From: Anaerolineales bacterium
Lineage (GTDB): Bacteria; Chloroflexota; Anaerolineae; Anaerolineales; Villigracilaceae
Length of the DNA: 64,000 nt
NCBI GenBank assembly: GCA_030834895.1
Contig: JAUQXA010000014.1
Coordinates: 1 to 64,000, forward strand
Reading direction: 5' to 3'
Under the pieces are notes generated by a model that saw only the letters and a program-made list of their open reading frames with translations, did not search any database and was not told the origin of the DNA. This document shows positions 19,328-28,600 of the stretch, piece after piece. Each line of letters begins with the position of its first letter. Within the stretch, counting starts at the first letter, position 1. Made by a program: the position numbers and the translations under genes.

Positions 19328-19854
19328 GCAGTAACTCCTTGCGGGGTGCGGCTGAATTGCCAGATTGAAACCGTCCACAAAAGACCAAGCCCGGCCAGGG
19401 CGGAGGCAATCACCATCCAGACGTAGGGCGGGATAAAGTCCGTCGCCATGCGCACCAGTACGGCAACCACTTCAGTCAGGGCTTGCAGGGAGGTGAGGAC
19501 GAATAGAAAATAGCCGATCCCCGCGGTAACCCATTCCACAGGCGCGGCGAGAAAGGCGAACAGAAACGGGGCGAGAAGCCAACCGAGCAGCCCCACCCCG
19601 CCTGCCACTAAAATGATCGTGCCCCATAATCTGCGCCGACGCTCGGCCACCTTCTGGGCGGCAAGCCGTTGCTGGAAACGCAGCGTGAACCCGGCCGCGG
19701 GCGCGGTGACGGGGGCGGAGCGCAGTTCCAGTTCAACTTCGGCGAGCGACGTACAACGTGAACAGGTCCGCAGGTGCAGATCAAGTTCACGCTTCTCGGC
19801 GGGATTCAGATGCTTGTCGTCCAAAAGCCATTCTTCAAAAGGCTGGTGATTCAT
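19324..19854 (-). CDS. Zinc-finger anti-sigma factor (membrane-anchored)
   Basis: A 176-residue protein. The N-terminal HLRTCSRC (His-x3-Cys-x2-Cys) is the ZAS zinc motif of anti-sigma factors; TM helices are at about 84-110, 115-135 and 145-165. It would hold the preceding sigma factor at the membrane. Start at 19854 has GGAGAACCT upstream; it overlaps the sigma gene by 20 bp and its stop overlaps the next start. Having several TM helices rather than one is less usual for this family. Confidence 0.85.
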   Translation of the reverse strand: MNHQPFEEWLLDDKHLNPAEKRELDLHLRTCSRCTSLAEVELELRSAPVTAPAAGFTLRFQQRLAAQKVAERRRRLWGTIILVAGGVGLLGWLLAPFLFAFLAAPVEWVTAGIGYFLFVLTSLQALTEVVAVLVRMATDFIPPYVWMVIASALAGLGLLWTVSIWQFSRTPQGVTA

Positions 19855-20437
19855 AGGTTCTCCTTTTGGCGTGGACACGGGTTTCCTCTTCCTGCCACAT
19901 GCCAGCCAATTCCTTACGGGCGCGGTGCAGGCGGCTTTTGACCGCGCTGACCGTCAGACGCAGGGACTCGGCTATCTCAATCTCTGAATAGTCATACCAA
20001 TATCTCATAATGATCGCCGCGCGGTCGGTCGCATCCAGGTCTTTGAGCATGGCTTGGACCCGTGCGCGCGTCTGTCCTTTCATTGATTCCATTTCGGGAT
20101 TGGGGGAGTCAGGGTCGGCGATCTCGAAGGTGTTGCCTTCCTCATCCTCCTCATCCATCGAGAAAATCGAAAACTTCCTGCGGCGAAGCTTGTCTATGCA
20201 ATAATGAGCCGCAATGGAAAGCAGCCAGGTCGCAAAAGGGCGTTTCTGGTCGTAGCGGTGCAGGTGCTGGTAGGCGCGCAGGAATGTCTCCTGTGCGGCA
20301 TCCTCCGCCAGATCAGGTTCGCCCAACATGCGGTAACACAGGTTATACACAGGGGTTTGATAGGTTTCGACGAGTTTGGTAAACGCTTCGTCACTGCCTC
20401 GCTGGGCTTCCAGCACCCAGGCTTGTTCTTCGTTCAC
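19835..20437 (-). CDS. ECF sigma factor (RpoE-like)
   Basis: A 200-residue group 4 sigma factor. Region 2 (about 22-95) contains DLAEDAAQETFLRAY and WLLSIAAHYCIDKLRRR; region 4 (about 135-185) contains IIMRYWYDYSEIEIAESL with the HTH TVSAVKSRLHRARKEL. There is no extra C-terminal domain. First gene of an operon with its cognate anti-sigma and a membrane stalk protein. The signal it answers to cannot be told. Confidence 0.92.
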   Translation of the reverse strand: MNEEQAWVLEAQRGSDEAFTKLVETYQTPVYNLCYRMLGEPDLAEDAAQETFLRAYQHLHRYDQKRPFATWLLSIAAHYCIDKLRRRKFSIFSMDEEDEEGNTFEIADPDSPNPEMESMKGQTRARVQAMLKDLDATDRAAIIMRYWYDYSEIEIAESLRLTVSAVKSRLHRARKELAGMWQEEETRVHAKRRTYESPAF

Positions 20438-20493
20438 GAGCGCTCCTTTTGATTTACTGCACTTTTCTTACGCAGGAACAATGAAAAGGTTGC

Positions 20494-20550
20494 AACCCCA
20501 CCTCGGACCTCCCCAAATTCTGAAAATTTGGGGAGGTCCGAGGTGGGGTT
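20494..20550. repeat. Perfect 26-bp-stem hairpin between yibE/F-like gene and sigma operon
   Basis: Arms 20494-20519 and 20525-20550 are exactly complementary around a 5-base loop. The outer end overlaps the TAA of the YibE/F gene. It can act as a terminator although the T tract is weak, or be a mobile palindrome like others in the window. Confidence 0.85.
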
Positions 20551-21721
20551 AGTGATGGTGTCCCTCCCCTTCGGGACCGAGGACCTGCTCCCACCGCCCA
20601 AGTGACTCTGACCTTTGGGCAAAGAAAATGGCAACGGTAGTGGTGATCGGCACGGCGGCAATCAAACCAAGCGAGCCGACCAGCGTCCGCACGATTTCCT
20701 CGGCGATGAAGGCGTAATTGACGAGGAAGCCATAGTTGCCACGAGCCAGGGAGAACAACAACAACATCGGTAGGGACGCGCCAGCGTACGCCAGCACGAG
20801 GGTGTTGACCGTTGCCGCCACGTGATCCTGCCCGATGCGCATGGCGGAGTTATACAAGGCGCGGAAACCGAAATTCGGGTTGGCGTGATGCAACTCGAAG
20901 ACGGCTGAAGCCTGCGTAGTGACGAGGTCATCCAGCACGCCCAATGCGCCGATAATCATGCCGCCGAGCAGCAGCCCGCGCAGGTTGATCGGCGTTTCCA
21001 TCATTTGCATCAGGAACATAGCGTTTTCGTCGCCCATGCCGCTCAATTTAGAGAATACAACGAAAATGGCGGAAAGTAAGCCTGTGAGGAGCAGGACCAC
21101 GACCATGCTCAGGACTGCCGCATGAGTTTTGAGTGTCCAGCCGTAGGTGAGGTAGAGAGTCACGCCAAGCAGAATGATTGAGCCGATAATGCTCACACGC
21201 AGCGGGTCTTCACCAACAAGGATGCGCGGGATGATGTAGCCGATGATGATGTACAAACTAAATAACATACTAAGGAGCGCGCCCACACCCTTCCAACGAC
21301 TGATAAAGATGATTGCGAGTGCAAAAACAATCGTCAGCCAGACCATCGGCGTCGTGCGGACAAAGTCCACAAAATAGGCGTTGACCACGTTATCTTGTGT
21401 CTTGCTGATGGAGACCATCACCTTGTCGCCCACGGTTAGGTCATATTCGTCCGAGCGCACCTGACGTTTGCCGTAGTCGATTTCCATCGGGACGCCTTCG
21501 TACTTGCCTTCCAGAATGTTCACGCGCACCACCTGGTATTTTTGCGTATGTCCGCCCATGTCGATCTCGCCTTCGTCGAGAATCTGAACCACTTCCGCCC
21601 GCACCGTGTCCGAGCCGATGGTGGAAAATCCATTGCCGGGCAACTCAACTTTGGAGAAGACCGAATATAAAACTGCCGCCACCAACAACAGCAAAGGAAA
21701 GAGCCATGATCTATTTTTCAT
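20549..21721 (-). CDS. YibE/F family membrane protein
   Basis: A 390-residue protein with an N-terminal TM helix (about 5-22), a soluble domain (30-110, an OB-like beta region that includes GDKVMVSISKTQDN) and seven or so TM helices, with the family's conserved GALGVLDDLVTTQ and the C-terminal AIPITTTV-type segment. The family is widespread in Firmicutes and Chloroflexota and of unknown function, possibly transport. The ATG at 21721 follows TATAAT by 7 bases on the minus strand, so a leaderless transcript is plausible; the in-frame ATG 18 bases upstream cannot be excluded. A 15-bp inverted repeat lies in the promoter region. Confidence 0.82.
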   Translation of the reverse strand: MKNRSWLFPLLLLVAAVLYSVFSKVELPGNGFSTIGSDTVRAEVVQILDEGEIDMGGHTQKYQVVRVNILEGKYEGVPMEIDYGKRQVRSDEYDLTVGDKVMVSISKTQDNVVNAYFVDFVRTTPMVWLTIVFALAIIFISRWKGVGALLSMLFSLYIIIGYIIPRILVGEDPLRVSIIGSIILLGVTLYLTYGWTLKTHAAVLSMVVVLLLTGLLSAIFVVFSKLSGMGDENAMFLMQMMETPINLRGLLLGGMIIGALGVLDDLVTTQASAVFELHHANPNFGFRALYNSAMRIGQDHVAATVNTLVLAYAGASLPMLLLFSLARGNYGFLVNYAFIAEEIVRTLVGSLGLIAAVPITTTVAIFFAQRSESLGRWEQVLGPEGEGHHH

Positions 21722-21741
21722 GGCTCGGATTATACCCATCA

Positions 21742-21791
21742 CGGTCACAAATTGCGCCTTTTTACTTTGCAGGAAACGCAATTTGTGACCG
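21742..21791. promoter_or_regulatory. 15-bp inverted repeat upstream of the YibE/F gene
   Basis: CGGTCACAAATTGCG (21742-21756) and CGCAATTTGTGACCG (21777-21791) are perfectly complementary around a 20-base spacer. It sits just upstream of a TATAAT (minus strand, near 21729-21734). It could be an operator, or a hairpin terminating the binding-protein operon that ends at 21878. Confidence 0.55.
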
Positions 21792-21828
21792 AGGGTATCA
21801 TATAACGCGTGGATAGACTATGGCCGAT

Positions 21829-21857
21829 AGACCGTGGACGATGGACCATCGTCCATC
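21829..21857. repeat. GTGGACGATGG palindrome (intergenic)
   Basis: GGACGATGG and CCATCGTCC meet around a single base. Same family as 24487-24515 and the in-frame copy in ligA (11820-11858). Confidence 0.65.
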
Positions 21858-21877
21858 AACTATTCACTATTCTCTGC

Positions 21878-23266
21878 TTATTGCTCCAAACTCGTTGCAA
21901 TTGACTCCATCTGTGCCAAAATCGCGGGGACTTGTCCACTGGGGACGTTGACGCGATACATGTGCGTGAAGCCGTCGCCGATGACGGTTTTGACCTGACG
22001 CCACGACGCCAGTTGCGGTTGAATCTCTCCCTGCGGCAAAAGCTTGATGGCCTGTGCCCACTGCGGATGTGTCTTTTCGTAATCGCCGAGCAGGTCAACG
22101 CTCGAGGTGCGGATCGGGAAAAGGTGAGTCGCCTCCACCATCCGCGCGTCCTGTTCGTTTTCCAACATCCACTTGATGAACAGCCAGGCGGCTAATTGTT
22201 CCCGCGGGGTGGATTTCAAAATCACGTAGGACGATCCATAAACCACAAGCGCATCTTCATTTGCGCCGGGGAAGGAGATCACTTTCCATTCGTCCCTGTT
22301 TTTAGCGGCAGCAAAGGCGCGTGCCACTTCGGGCAGGTCTTCGAGGCTGGCGGTGACGAACATGGCTTCACGGTCCGCAAAGGATTTGAAGGAGTCCGTA
22401 TCCGCGACCTGCCAGGAGCAAAGAGATTCGGAAAGTTCGCGTAAAAACCGGAACGCTTCGATATTATTCGGCGTCAGAAAACGATAACTGCTGCCATCCA
22501 ACACGCCGCCCTCGAAGGCCAACAGCCAGGCATAGGCGGTCATCGGTTCGGTGTCCACATACCAGCCGCCCATGAAGTCATTTTGTGGGACAGAATCCTT
22601 CAGCATGGCCTGCTGGGCGCGGCAGGATTGTTGCTCGAAATCGGCTGGCGCATCGGGCGGGGAATCAAAACCAATCTCGCCAGCCCAGGTCTCGTTCCAC
22701 AGCAAAAAGCGCGCCGTACGCTGGGCGGGAATCGCAAACCGTTTTCCGCCATAACTATCCTGATTCCAAAACACGTTGGGAATATCGCTTGAGTCGATTC
22801 CGTATGCCGGATCTTGCACATATGGAGTCAGGTCCACAACCACACCGTTTGCATCCCACTCCAGTGCGTGCTCGGGCAGGGCGATCACCATGTCAGGCTT
22901 GTCGGTAGTTGGCAGGGCGGCGGTTGTGTTTTCATACAGGTTGGTGAAGTTGACCTGACTCTCCGCGATGACTTTGATACCCCATTCATTTTTTTCGTTG
23001 AATTCTGTAACGAGGGTGCCGAACAGGCCGGATTCGACCCCATACCACGGATACCAGACCCTGATCTCCACGCCTTTCACCTCTTCATTTCCAACCCCGA
23101 GGCTGGACGCTGGACCCTTGGTTGATACAGGCTTTGGGGTTTTTGTCACTACCTGCGTTGCAGATATGGGCGATGACTCCGGCTCGCTCGTGAGCGTTGT
23201 GTCAGTTGTGCCGCAAGCCGACAAAAGAATCGATGCGATGAAGAGCAGGGAGAGAATTTTTTTCAT
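21878..23266 (-). CDS. Extracellular solute-binding lipoprotein (sugar ABC type)
   Basis: A 462-residue family 1 solute-binding protein. Signal peptide with lipobox LLSAC (Cys 18), a Ser/Thr/Pro linker to about residue 65, then IRVWYPWYGVESGLFGTLVTEF, the usual first strand of maltose-type binding proteins, and later ASLEDLPEVARAF and VYGSSYVILK. No permease or ATPase gene is adjacent, so it must share a transporter encoded elsewhere or serve as a sensor. It follows the M50 gene by 9 bp and is probably in its operon, an unusual pairing. Confidence 0.87.
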   Translation of the reverse strand: MKKILSLLFIASILLSACGTTDTTLTSEPESSPISATQVVTKTPKPVSTKGPASSLGVGNEEVKGVEIRVWYPWYGVESGLFGTLVTEFNEKNEWGIKVIAESQVNFTNLYENTTAALPTTDKPDMVIALPEHALEWDANGVVVDLTPYVQDPAYGIDSSDIPNVFWNQDSYGGKRFAIPAQRTARFLLWNETWAGEIGFDSPPDAPADFEQQSCRAQQAMLKDSVPQNDFMGGWYVDTEPMTAYAWLLAFEGGVLDGSSYRFLTPNNIEAFRFLRELSESLCSWQVADTDSFKSFADREAMFVTASLEDLPEVARAFAAAKNRDEWKVISFPGANEDALVVYGSSYVILKSTPREQLAAWLFIKWMLENEQDARMVEATHLFPIRTSSVDLLGDYEKTHPQWAQAIKLLPQGEIQPQLASWRQVKTVIGDGFTHMYRVNVPSGQVPAILAQMESIATSLEQ

Positions 23267-23275
23267 AGTGTAATT

Positions 23276-24457
23276 TTATGGCATGATCGCCGTGAACGGG
23301 ACGGGCATGAAAACCAAAAGGAAAACGATGATCACCGCGAGGGCAACCAGCCGTCGGGTGGCGTCGAGCGCCGTAATCTGGTCTAAAGGCGCATCGTTGA
23401 CTCGTCCCAGCCAGAAAAGCAGTGCAGCCCAAATCCACCATCCATTCCAAAACAATCCCAGTACAACCAGCAACCCAATGATAAAGGGAAACGCTTTTTT
23501 CGCCTTGTCGCCAAACAGGGCATAGACCACATGTCCACCGTCGAGCGTGCCAGCGGGGATCAGGTTCAAGGCTGTGACCAGAATCCCGACCCAGCCCGCA
23601 AAGGCGACTGGATGAATGAACACATCCAAGCCGCCAACAGGAATGGGCTGTCCGGTAAGGAAATATTTCAGCCAATACAGAATCCCCTGCGGCTCCGCAG
23701 GCGCGGGCAGCAGTTGACCGAAGGTGACATACTTTGCGAAGAGATAAAGAAGCGAGTTGCCTTCGAGCGAAATGCCGCAGGATGAAAGGACAATCGGTTT
23801 TACGGTCGAAAAGGAAAGCCCCAAAAATAGCACGGGGATTGCCACGATCAACCCGGCAAGCGGACCCGCCACGCCGATGTCAAAAAGAACGCGTTTGTTC
23901 TTTGGCACGCCGCGCATGAGGATCGCCGCGCCCAGCGTCCCCAGCGGACTGAACGGGAAGGGGATGAAATAGGGCAGGGTGGCGGGCGTCTTGTGGTGGC
24001 GGCTCATGAAATAATGACCCAGTTCGTGAGTGAGCAAAATTCCCAACATGCTGAGCGCGAAGGGCCAGCCTGTCAGGATGTTTTTTAACATGTAGAGTAT
24101 CGCCTGAGTGGCGTCGTTGCACAGTTCAGTTGGGACTTCCACACCCGCCAGCATGACGCTGAAGACAGTGAGCACGAAGAGAACGAAATTGATGGAGACC
24201 TTTGCATTCTTCAGCTCCGCAGGTTTGGCTTCAATATAAATTACGTGACGCCCGTCCTCGGCCCGGAATAGAGGAACGAGATTATGCGGAGCGAGGGAAT
24301 CCGCCAGACGGTCGTAGAGTTCGGTGGAATCGCCTTCCACAAGTTGACCGCGATAGCGCGCGAAGAATCCCCTTTGGGGGTCGCCGCTGGTCACATCTTC
24401 GATGCGGAATACGCGCGAGACAAGATTGGTAAGAACTTCGATTTCTGGAATTGACAT
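23276..24457 (-). CDS. Site-2-protease family metallopeptidase (M50, EGY-like)
   Basis: A 393-residue membrane protease. About 100 soluble residues precede the first TM helix; the zinc motif is HELGH in LLTHELGHYFMSRH, and the partner motif is LIPAGTLDGGHVVYALFG. This soluble-domain-then-protease layout and the wording of both motifs recall plant EGY and cyanobacterial/Chloroflexota homologues. The start MSIPEIEVL at 24457 is preferred: the longer frame would translate the palindrome and the tRNA gene upstream. A binding-lipoprotein gene follows in the same direction. Confidence 0.88.
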   Translation of the reverse strand: MSIPEIEVLTNLVSRVFRIEDVTSGDPQRGFFARYRGQLVEGDSTELYDRLADSLAPHNLVPLFRAEDGRHVIYIEAKPAELKNAKVSINFVLFVLTVFSVMLAGVEVPTELCNDATQAILYMLKNILTGWPFALSMLGILLTHELGHYFMSRHHKTPATLPYFIPFPFSPLGTLGAAILMRGVPKNKRVLFDIGVAGPLAGLIVAIPVLFLGLSFSTVKPIVLSSCGISLEGNSLLYLFAKYVTFGQLLPAPAEPQGILYWLKYFLTGQPIPVGGLDVFIHPVAFAGWVGILVTALNLIPAGTLDGGHVVYALFGDKAKKAFPFIIGLLVVLGLFWNGWWIWAALLFWLGRVNDAPLDQITALDATRRLVALAVIIVFLLVFMPVPFTAIMP

Positions 24458-24486
24458 TGAAATACCTTGTTTGTTGATAACAAAAA

Positions 24487-24515
24487 ACGGTGGACAATGG
24501 TCCATTGTCCACCGT
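24487..24515. repeat. 29-bp palindrome next to the selenocysteine tRNA gene
   Basis: Arms of 14 bp (24487-24500, 24502-24515) are perfectly complementary around one T. It starts 8 bp after the tRNA 3' end on the minus strand and could end its transcript; no T run follows. Core shared with 21829-21857 and 11820-11858. Confidence 0.75.
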
Positions 24516-24523
24516 CCAACAGG

Positions 24524-24617
24524 CGGGAGTGGATGGGAGACGAACCCACCGCGGCTCGCAACGCGACCCGCCACTGGTGTTGAAGACCAGGAAGCCCACC
24601 GGGACCTAACCACTCCC
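24524..24617 (-). tRNA. selC: Selenocysteine tRNA, anticodon UCA
   Basis: The minus strand folds as an unusually long tRNA (94 nt): 8-bp acceptor stem (GGGAGTGG with CCACTCCC), anticodon stem CTGGT/ACCAG with loop CTTCAAC so that positions 34-36 are TCA, a 9-bp extended variable arm (GCGGGTCGC with GCGAGCCGC, one mismatch) and a T arm with loop TTCGTCT. The 8-bp acceptor, giant variable arm and UGA-reading anticodon are the marks of tRNA-Sec. CCA is not encoded. A candidate promoter is TTGCAA-17-TATCCT (24648-24653 and 24625-24630, minus strand), with the -10 about 7 bases before the 5' end. It implies SelA, SelB and SelD elsewhere in the genome. Confidence 0.9.
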
Positions 24618-24660
24618 ACGTACAAGGATAACCGAGAGGGGATGGTTTTGCAAGTTGGAT

Positions 24661-24963
24661 TTATTTCCTCATCAGCGCAATCTTGTATGGATACAATTCC
24701 GCTTTCATCACCCCTTCACGGATGGCTGGATCAGATTCCATGATCGCGCGCGCCGTTGAATCATCCTCCGCTTCGAAGATGGCAATCCCAAATGTTGACT
24801 CGTCACTGTTCTGTGTACGCCCCACCAGGATCATCACGCCTTTCTCGGTCAGCGCTTCGAGATGGGCAAAGTGACGTGAGACGATCTCCGCTTCTACTGG
24901 AGTCGGTCCCTCAACCACCATGCCAAGGCGGGTGGGTTTGAGGAAATACAGATACTGGTTCAT
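24661..24963 (-). CDS. YciI-like protein
   Basis: A 100-residue protein of the YciI/dimeric alpha-beta barrel type. RHFAHLEALTEKG contains the conserved His and FEAEDDSTARAIMESDPAI the conserved Asp-Pro region. Family members are small dimeric enzymes or ligand-binding proteins of mostly unknown reaction. It lies 10 bp after the gene at 24974-25474 and in the same direction, and just upstream of the tRNA-Sec promoter. Confidence 0.85.
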   Translation of the reverse strand: MNQYLYFLKPTRLGMVVEGPTPVEAEIVSRHFAHLEALTEKGVMILVGRTQNSDESTFGIAIFEAEDDSTARAIMESDPAIREGVMKAELYPYKIALMRK

Positions 24964-24973
24964 CTTGACTTAC

Positions 24974-25474
24974 TTACCGCATCAAGAAAAAGAATCCCGC
25001 AGCGGCAACCGCAGCGCACAATACCAAAATGCCGAGGACTGCAAGCAGGATGAAAGCAGTGCGTGAACCAGTATCTTCTGAAATAGCAGATGGTGTGGAT
25101 TGGATAATCGAAGGTGACTTTGCAAATGCAGGTTCACTGGCCGAGATTTGCGGCGCAGACTGGAACGAGGTCCCCTGCGTGCCTGAGGGAAGGATTCCAA
25201 GCCGATCCAAAATTTGCATGGCTTTGTCAAACTTTTCACGTGTTTCGGGCGGCAGTGCTTCAAGCCCCCGCATCTCCTGCCCGTTGACCACGATGCGGGT
25301 GTTCGCCGCCAAACCAATCATCTTCTGTATCACATCACCCTCGAACAGATCGGGGACGCCGTTGTTGTTCTCGTCCTTCATGAAAGCCATGACCTGCTCG
25401 TATGCGGCGCGCTGGTCGGCTGGCATTTCTTCGAGACTGTTGTAGGTTTTGCCGTTAAAAGAGAGAATGGACAT
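24974..25474 (-). CDS. Uncharacterised protein with EF-hand-like loop and C-terminal TM anchor
   Basis: A 166-residue protein. DENNNGVPDLFE (about residues 33-44) has the spacing of a calcium-binding EF-hand/dockerin loop. Residues 60-90 are amphipathic; 95-135 are a Ser/Pro/Ala-rich linker; one TM helix ends the protein at about 138-164. The start MSILSFNGK at 25474 is preceded by GGAGCATGCC on the minus strand. With no signal peptide, the loop should face the cytoplasm if the tail is inserted C-terminally. I recognise no named family. Confidence 0.72.
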   Translation of the reverse strand: MSILSFNGKTYNSLEEMPADQRAAYEQVMAFMKDENNNGVPDLFEGDVIQKMIGLAANTRIVVNGQEMRGLEALPPETREKFDKAMQILDRLGILPSGTQGTSFQSAPQISASEPAFAKSPSIIQSTPSAISEDTGSRTAFILLAVLGILVLCAAVAAAGFFFLMR

Positions 25475-25637
25475 GGCATGCTCCTTATATTTCATCGTAA
25501 AAGGGATTCTTCGGTCGCTAGCTCCCTCAGAATGACACGCTGAAAATATGCGCTATTTTATGTGGCTTTGTCCACCGGCTGGTATGGGATATGGGTACCG
25601 TGTGGATGCTCAAATTTAGCACAACCGCGTGGGGTGA

Positions 25638-28600
25638 CTAAAACAGGTCTGGTGACTCTTCCATCAGACTCAGAAACGCCTCCACCACTTGCGGGTCGAA
25701 ATGTCGACCGGACTGTTCGATGACGAGTTCACGCACCTTGTCGGCCGGCCAACTCGTCCGATAAGGACGATCCGAACGCATGGCATCCCACACATCCACA
25801 ACGGCAAAAATGCGCGCCGCCAATGGAATTTCCTCACCCTTCAACTGGCGCGGGTAACCGCTGCCATCCCATTTTTCATGATGGCAGCAGGGAATATCCA
25901 GCGAAGGACGCAGGTAATGGATGGACATCAGCATATCGAAGGCATGGTTGGGATGCTGGCGCATGATTGCCCATTCAGCCTCGTCGAGTTTGTCGGGTTT
26001 GTTCAGAATGTGATCGGGGACCCCCAACTTGCCGATATCGTGCAGCAGGGCGCCGCGCCGCATGTGGACAATCTCCTGCCGGCTGATACTCATTCTCTTC
26101 GCCAGTTCTTCGGTCCATTTGGTGACGCGCTGGGTGTGACCTTCCGTTTCCTTATCGCGCAAATCCATTGCGTGAGACCAGCCTTCGATGGTGGCATCGT
26201 AGGCCGCAATCAGTTCCATGTTCGACCTTTCCATTCTCTCGAAGAGTTGGGCATTGTCAATGGCGATTGCCGCCTGCCCGCCAAGAGTCTCCAGGTAGTT
26301 CATCCACTCCAGATCTGGATCGAGATGGCTGCGATGGAAGATTTCCAGCACACCCTTGAGCATCCCCTTCGCGATCAGCGGAACCCCGAAGTATTCGACA
26401 AACTCCTCGCCCTTTAACAATTCCCCGCGTAAAAATTGCGATCCCGCAGAGTTGAGGTCCGCGACATGAATCAGCCTGCGTTCCAACCCCGCCTGTCCTG
26501 CAAATTCCTGCCCCAGAAGCACCCGCGACCTGCGAATTGATGTCAGGCGAAAACCTTTTCCAATCGCGTACTCAAGCGCCTGGCTGGACGAATCCAAAAG
26601 CAGGACGCAAGCCGCATCCACTCCCAATTGGGAAAGCGCCTGATCCAGCAGGATGTCAAGTGAGAGGCGCATGTCGAGTCCGGAACTAATGGCGCGGTCG
26701 ATTTCGTTCAGGGCCCTCATCCGCTGCAATTGAACCTGGACCTGCTCTTCCACCTGTTTACGTCCGGTAATATCCCGTATAAGTATGGAAGCGGTACGGC
26801 GGGAGCCATCGGGCGCAAGGATGGGGCTGACACGAGCCATGAACCAGCGCTGACCACCAACAACATCCAACGGATATTCGACAGTCTCGGGCACGCCCGC
26901 CGCCAATACCCGTTTGATGGCCTCATAAAACGAGGCGCCCTGCTCCCTCCCCATGACTTCAAAAACCTGCTTCCCCAGCATTTGTGACTTGGGCCGGGCC
27001 AGCAGGTTTTCGTCCGCCGTCCAAATATTGAGGTAGGTCCCATCTTCGTCGAATTCGAAGACAATGTCATCCAGGGAGGTTACCAGCGCTTTCATTTGCC
27101 GCTCGCTTTGGTGGATGATTTCCTCTGCCTGTTTGCGCTCGGTGATATCTCGGGTGATGCTCAATATGTGCGGCACACCGCCCAATTCAATCACTGACGC
27201 AGACATTAACCCGTATCTTGTGACCCCATCCTTCCTGCGAAAACGAGCTTCGAGGTTACTGACGAATCCATCCTTCCTTAGTCCTTCCACCAACCGGGCA
27301 CGTTCCTCCGGATTCTCCCAGATAGATAGCTCAAGCGATGTTTTGCCAATCACATCCGCTTCGGTATAACCCATGATCTGTGTAAAGCCCGGATTGATCG
27401 AGATATACATTCCATCCTGAAGCCGGTTAATGTTGACGGAATCCGGGCTGGTCATAAATGCTTTACGGAATTTGTCTTCGCTCTCGCGCAGAACCCTCTC
27501 CGCCTGTTTGCGCTCGGTGATATCCAGGGCGGTGAAGGTCACCCCTTTGGAAAGGTCAGCAAGGTCGATTGGCGTGGACGCGAGCAGGACATCAATGATG
27601 GAGCCATCTATTTTTCGCCAGCACGTTTCCACCTGCCCGGTGCCTCCCTGGGCAATTTGCCGGTATTTTTCCTGCCCGACAAAGTCGAAATCCTCCTGTG
27701 TGGGATACAGGATCCTGGCGCTTTGCCCAACCAATTCCTCCTTTGCATATCCGGTCATTTCGCAGATACGCGAGTTGACATCCACCAACACCCTATCTCT
27801 GACAACGCCAATGCCGGTTGGGGCAACGCGAAAGATGCTGCGCATTTTCTCTTCGCTCTCGCGCAGTGCCTCCTCCCACAGGCGTTTGACCTTTTCGTTT
27901 TCGAGTGCGTCGAGCGCGAAGGAAACATCCCGTCCCATCTCATCGAGCAGGTGAATTTCCTCCTCGTCTTTGAACCAGCCCACCTCCGCAGATAACAAGT
28001 TCAGGACACCGATGGTTTTCCCATGTGACTGGAACGGGATGGACGCCAGGGAATGGAACTCGAATTTTCCAAAATGTTTATGAAGGCCCTTTGTTCTTTC
28101 GTCGATTTGTATATCTTCGCTGGTCGCGACCCTGGAAGTGCGAAGCGCTTCGAGGATCACTTCGTTTTGACGGAATTCTCCATTTATATTGACGAGTGGC
28201 AGCGGCCACTTTTTCACGTCAAGCCCGGCAGCCGAGACAGGGCGCAGTTCTCCCAGGGTTTCATCCAAAAGCTCGATCCAGGCGGCGGCAAGTTCGCCAT
28301 ACTTCACAATCACGTCGCAAATGGACTGATACAACTCCCCCAAATCCTTTACCCGAATGATGACCTGATTGACCTCGCTGAGAACGGCATACAGACGTTT
28401 CATCTGAAAGAGTTGGTTTCTCACCCGCACCCATTCGGTGACTTCCTGCACATATCCTGTCATGGAGATCGGATGTCCCGCCTCATCGCGCACCAGCTTC
28501 CCATGCGTCCGGAGCGTGCGCTCGGTACCGTTGGGCAGCACGATGCGGTAGGTCAGAGAGGCTATGGAACTGATCCCGGTCAATATGCTGCGGTTGAATT

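Noticed and set aside
24458-24625. N-terminal extension of the second site-2 protease
   Set aside because: It would translate a palindrome and the selenocysteine tRNA gene.
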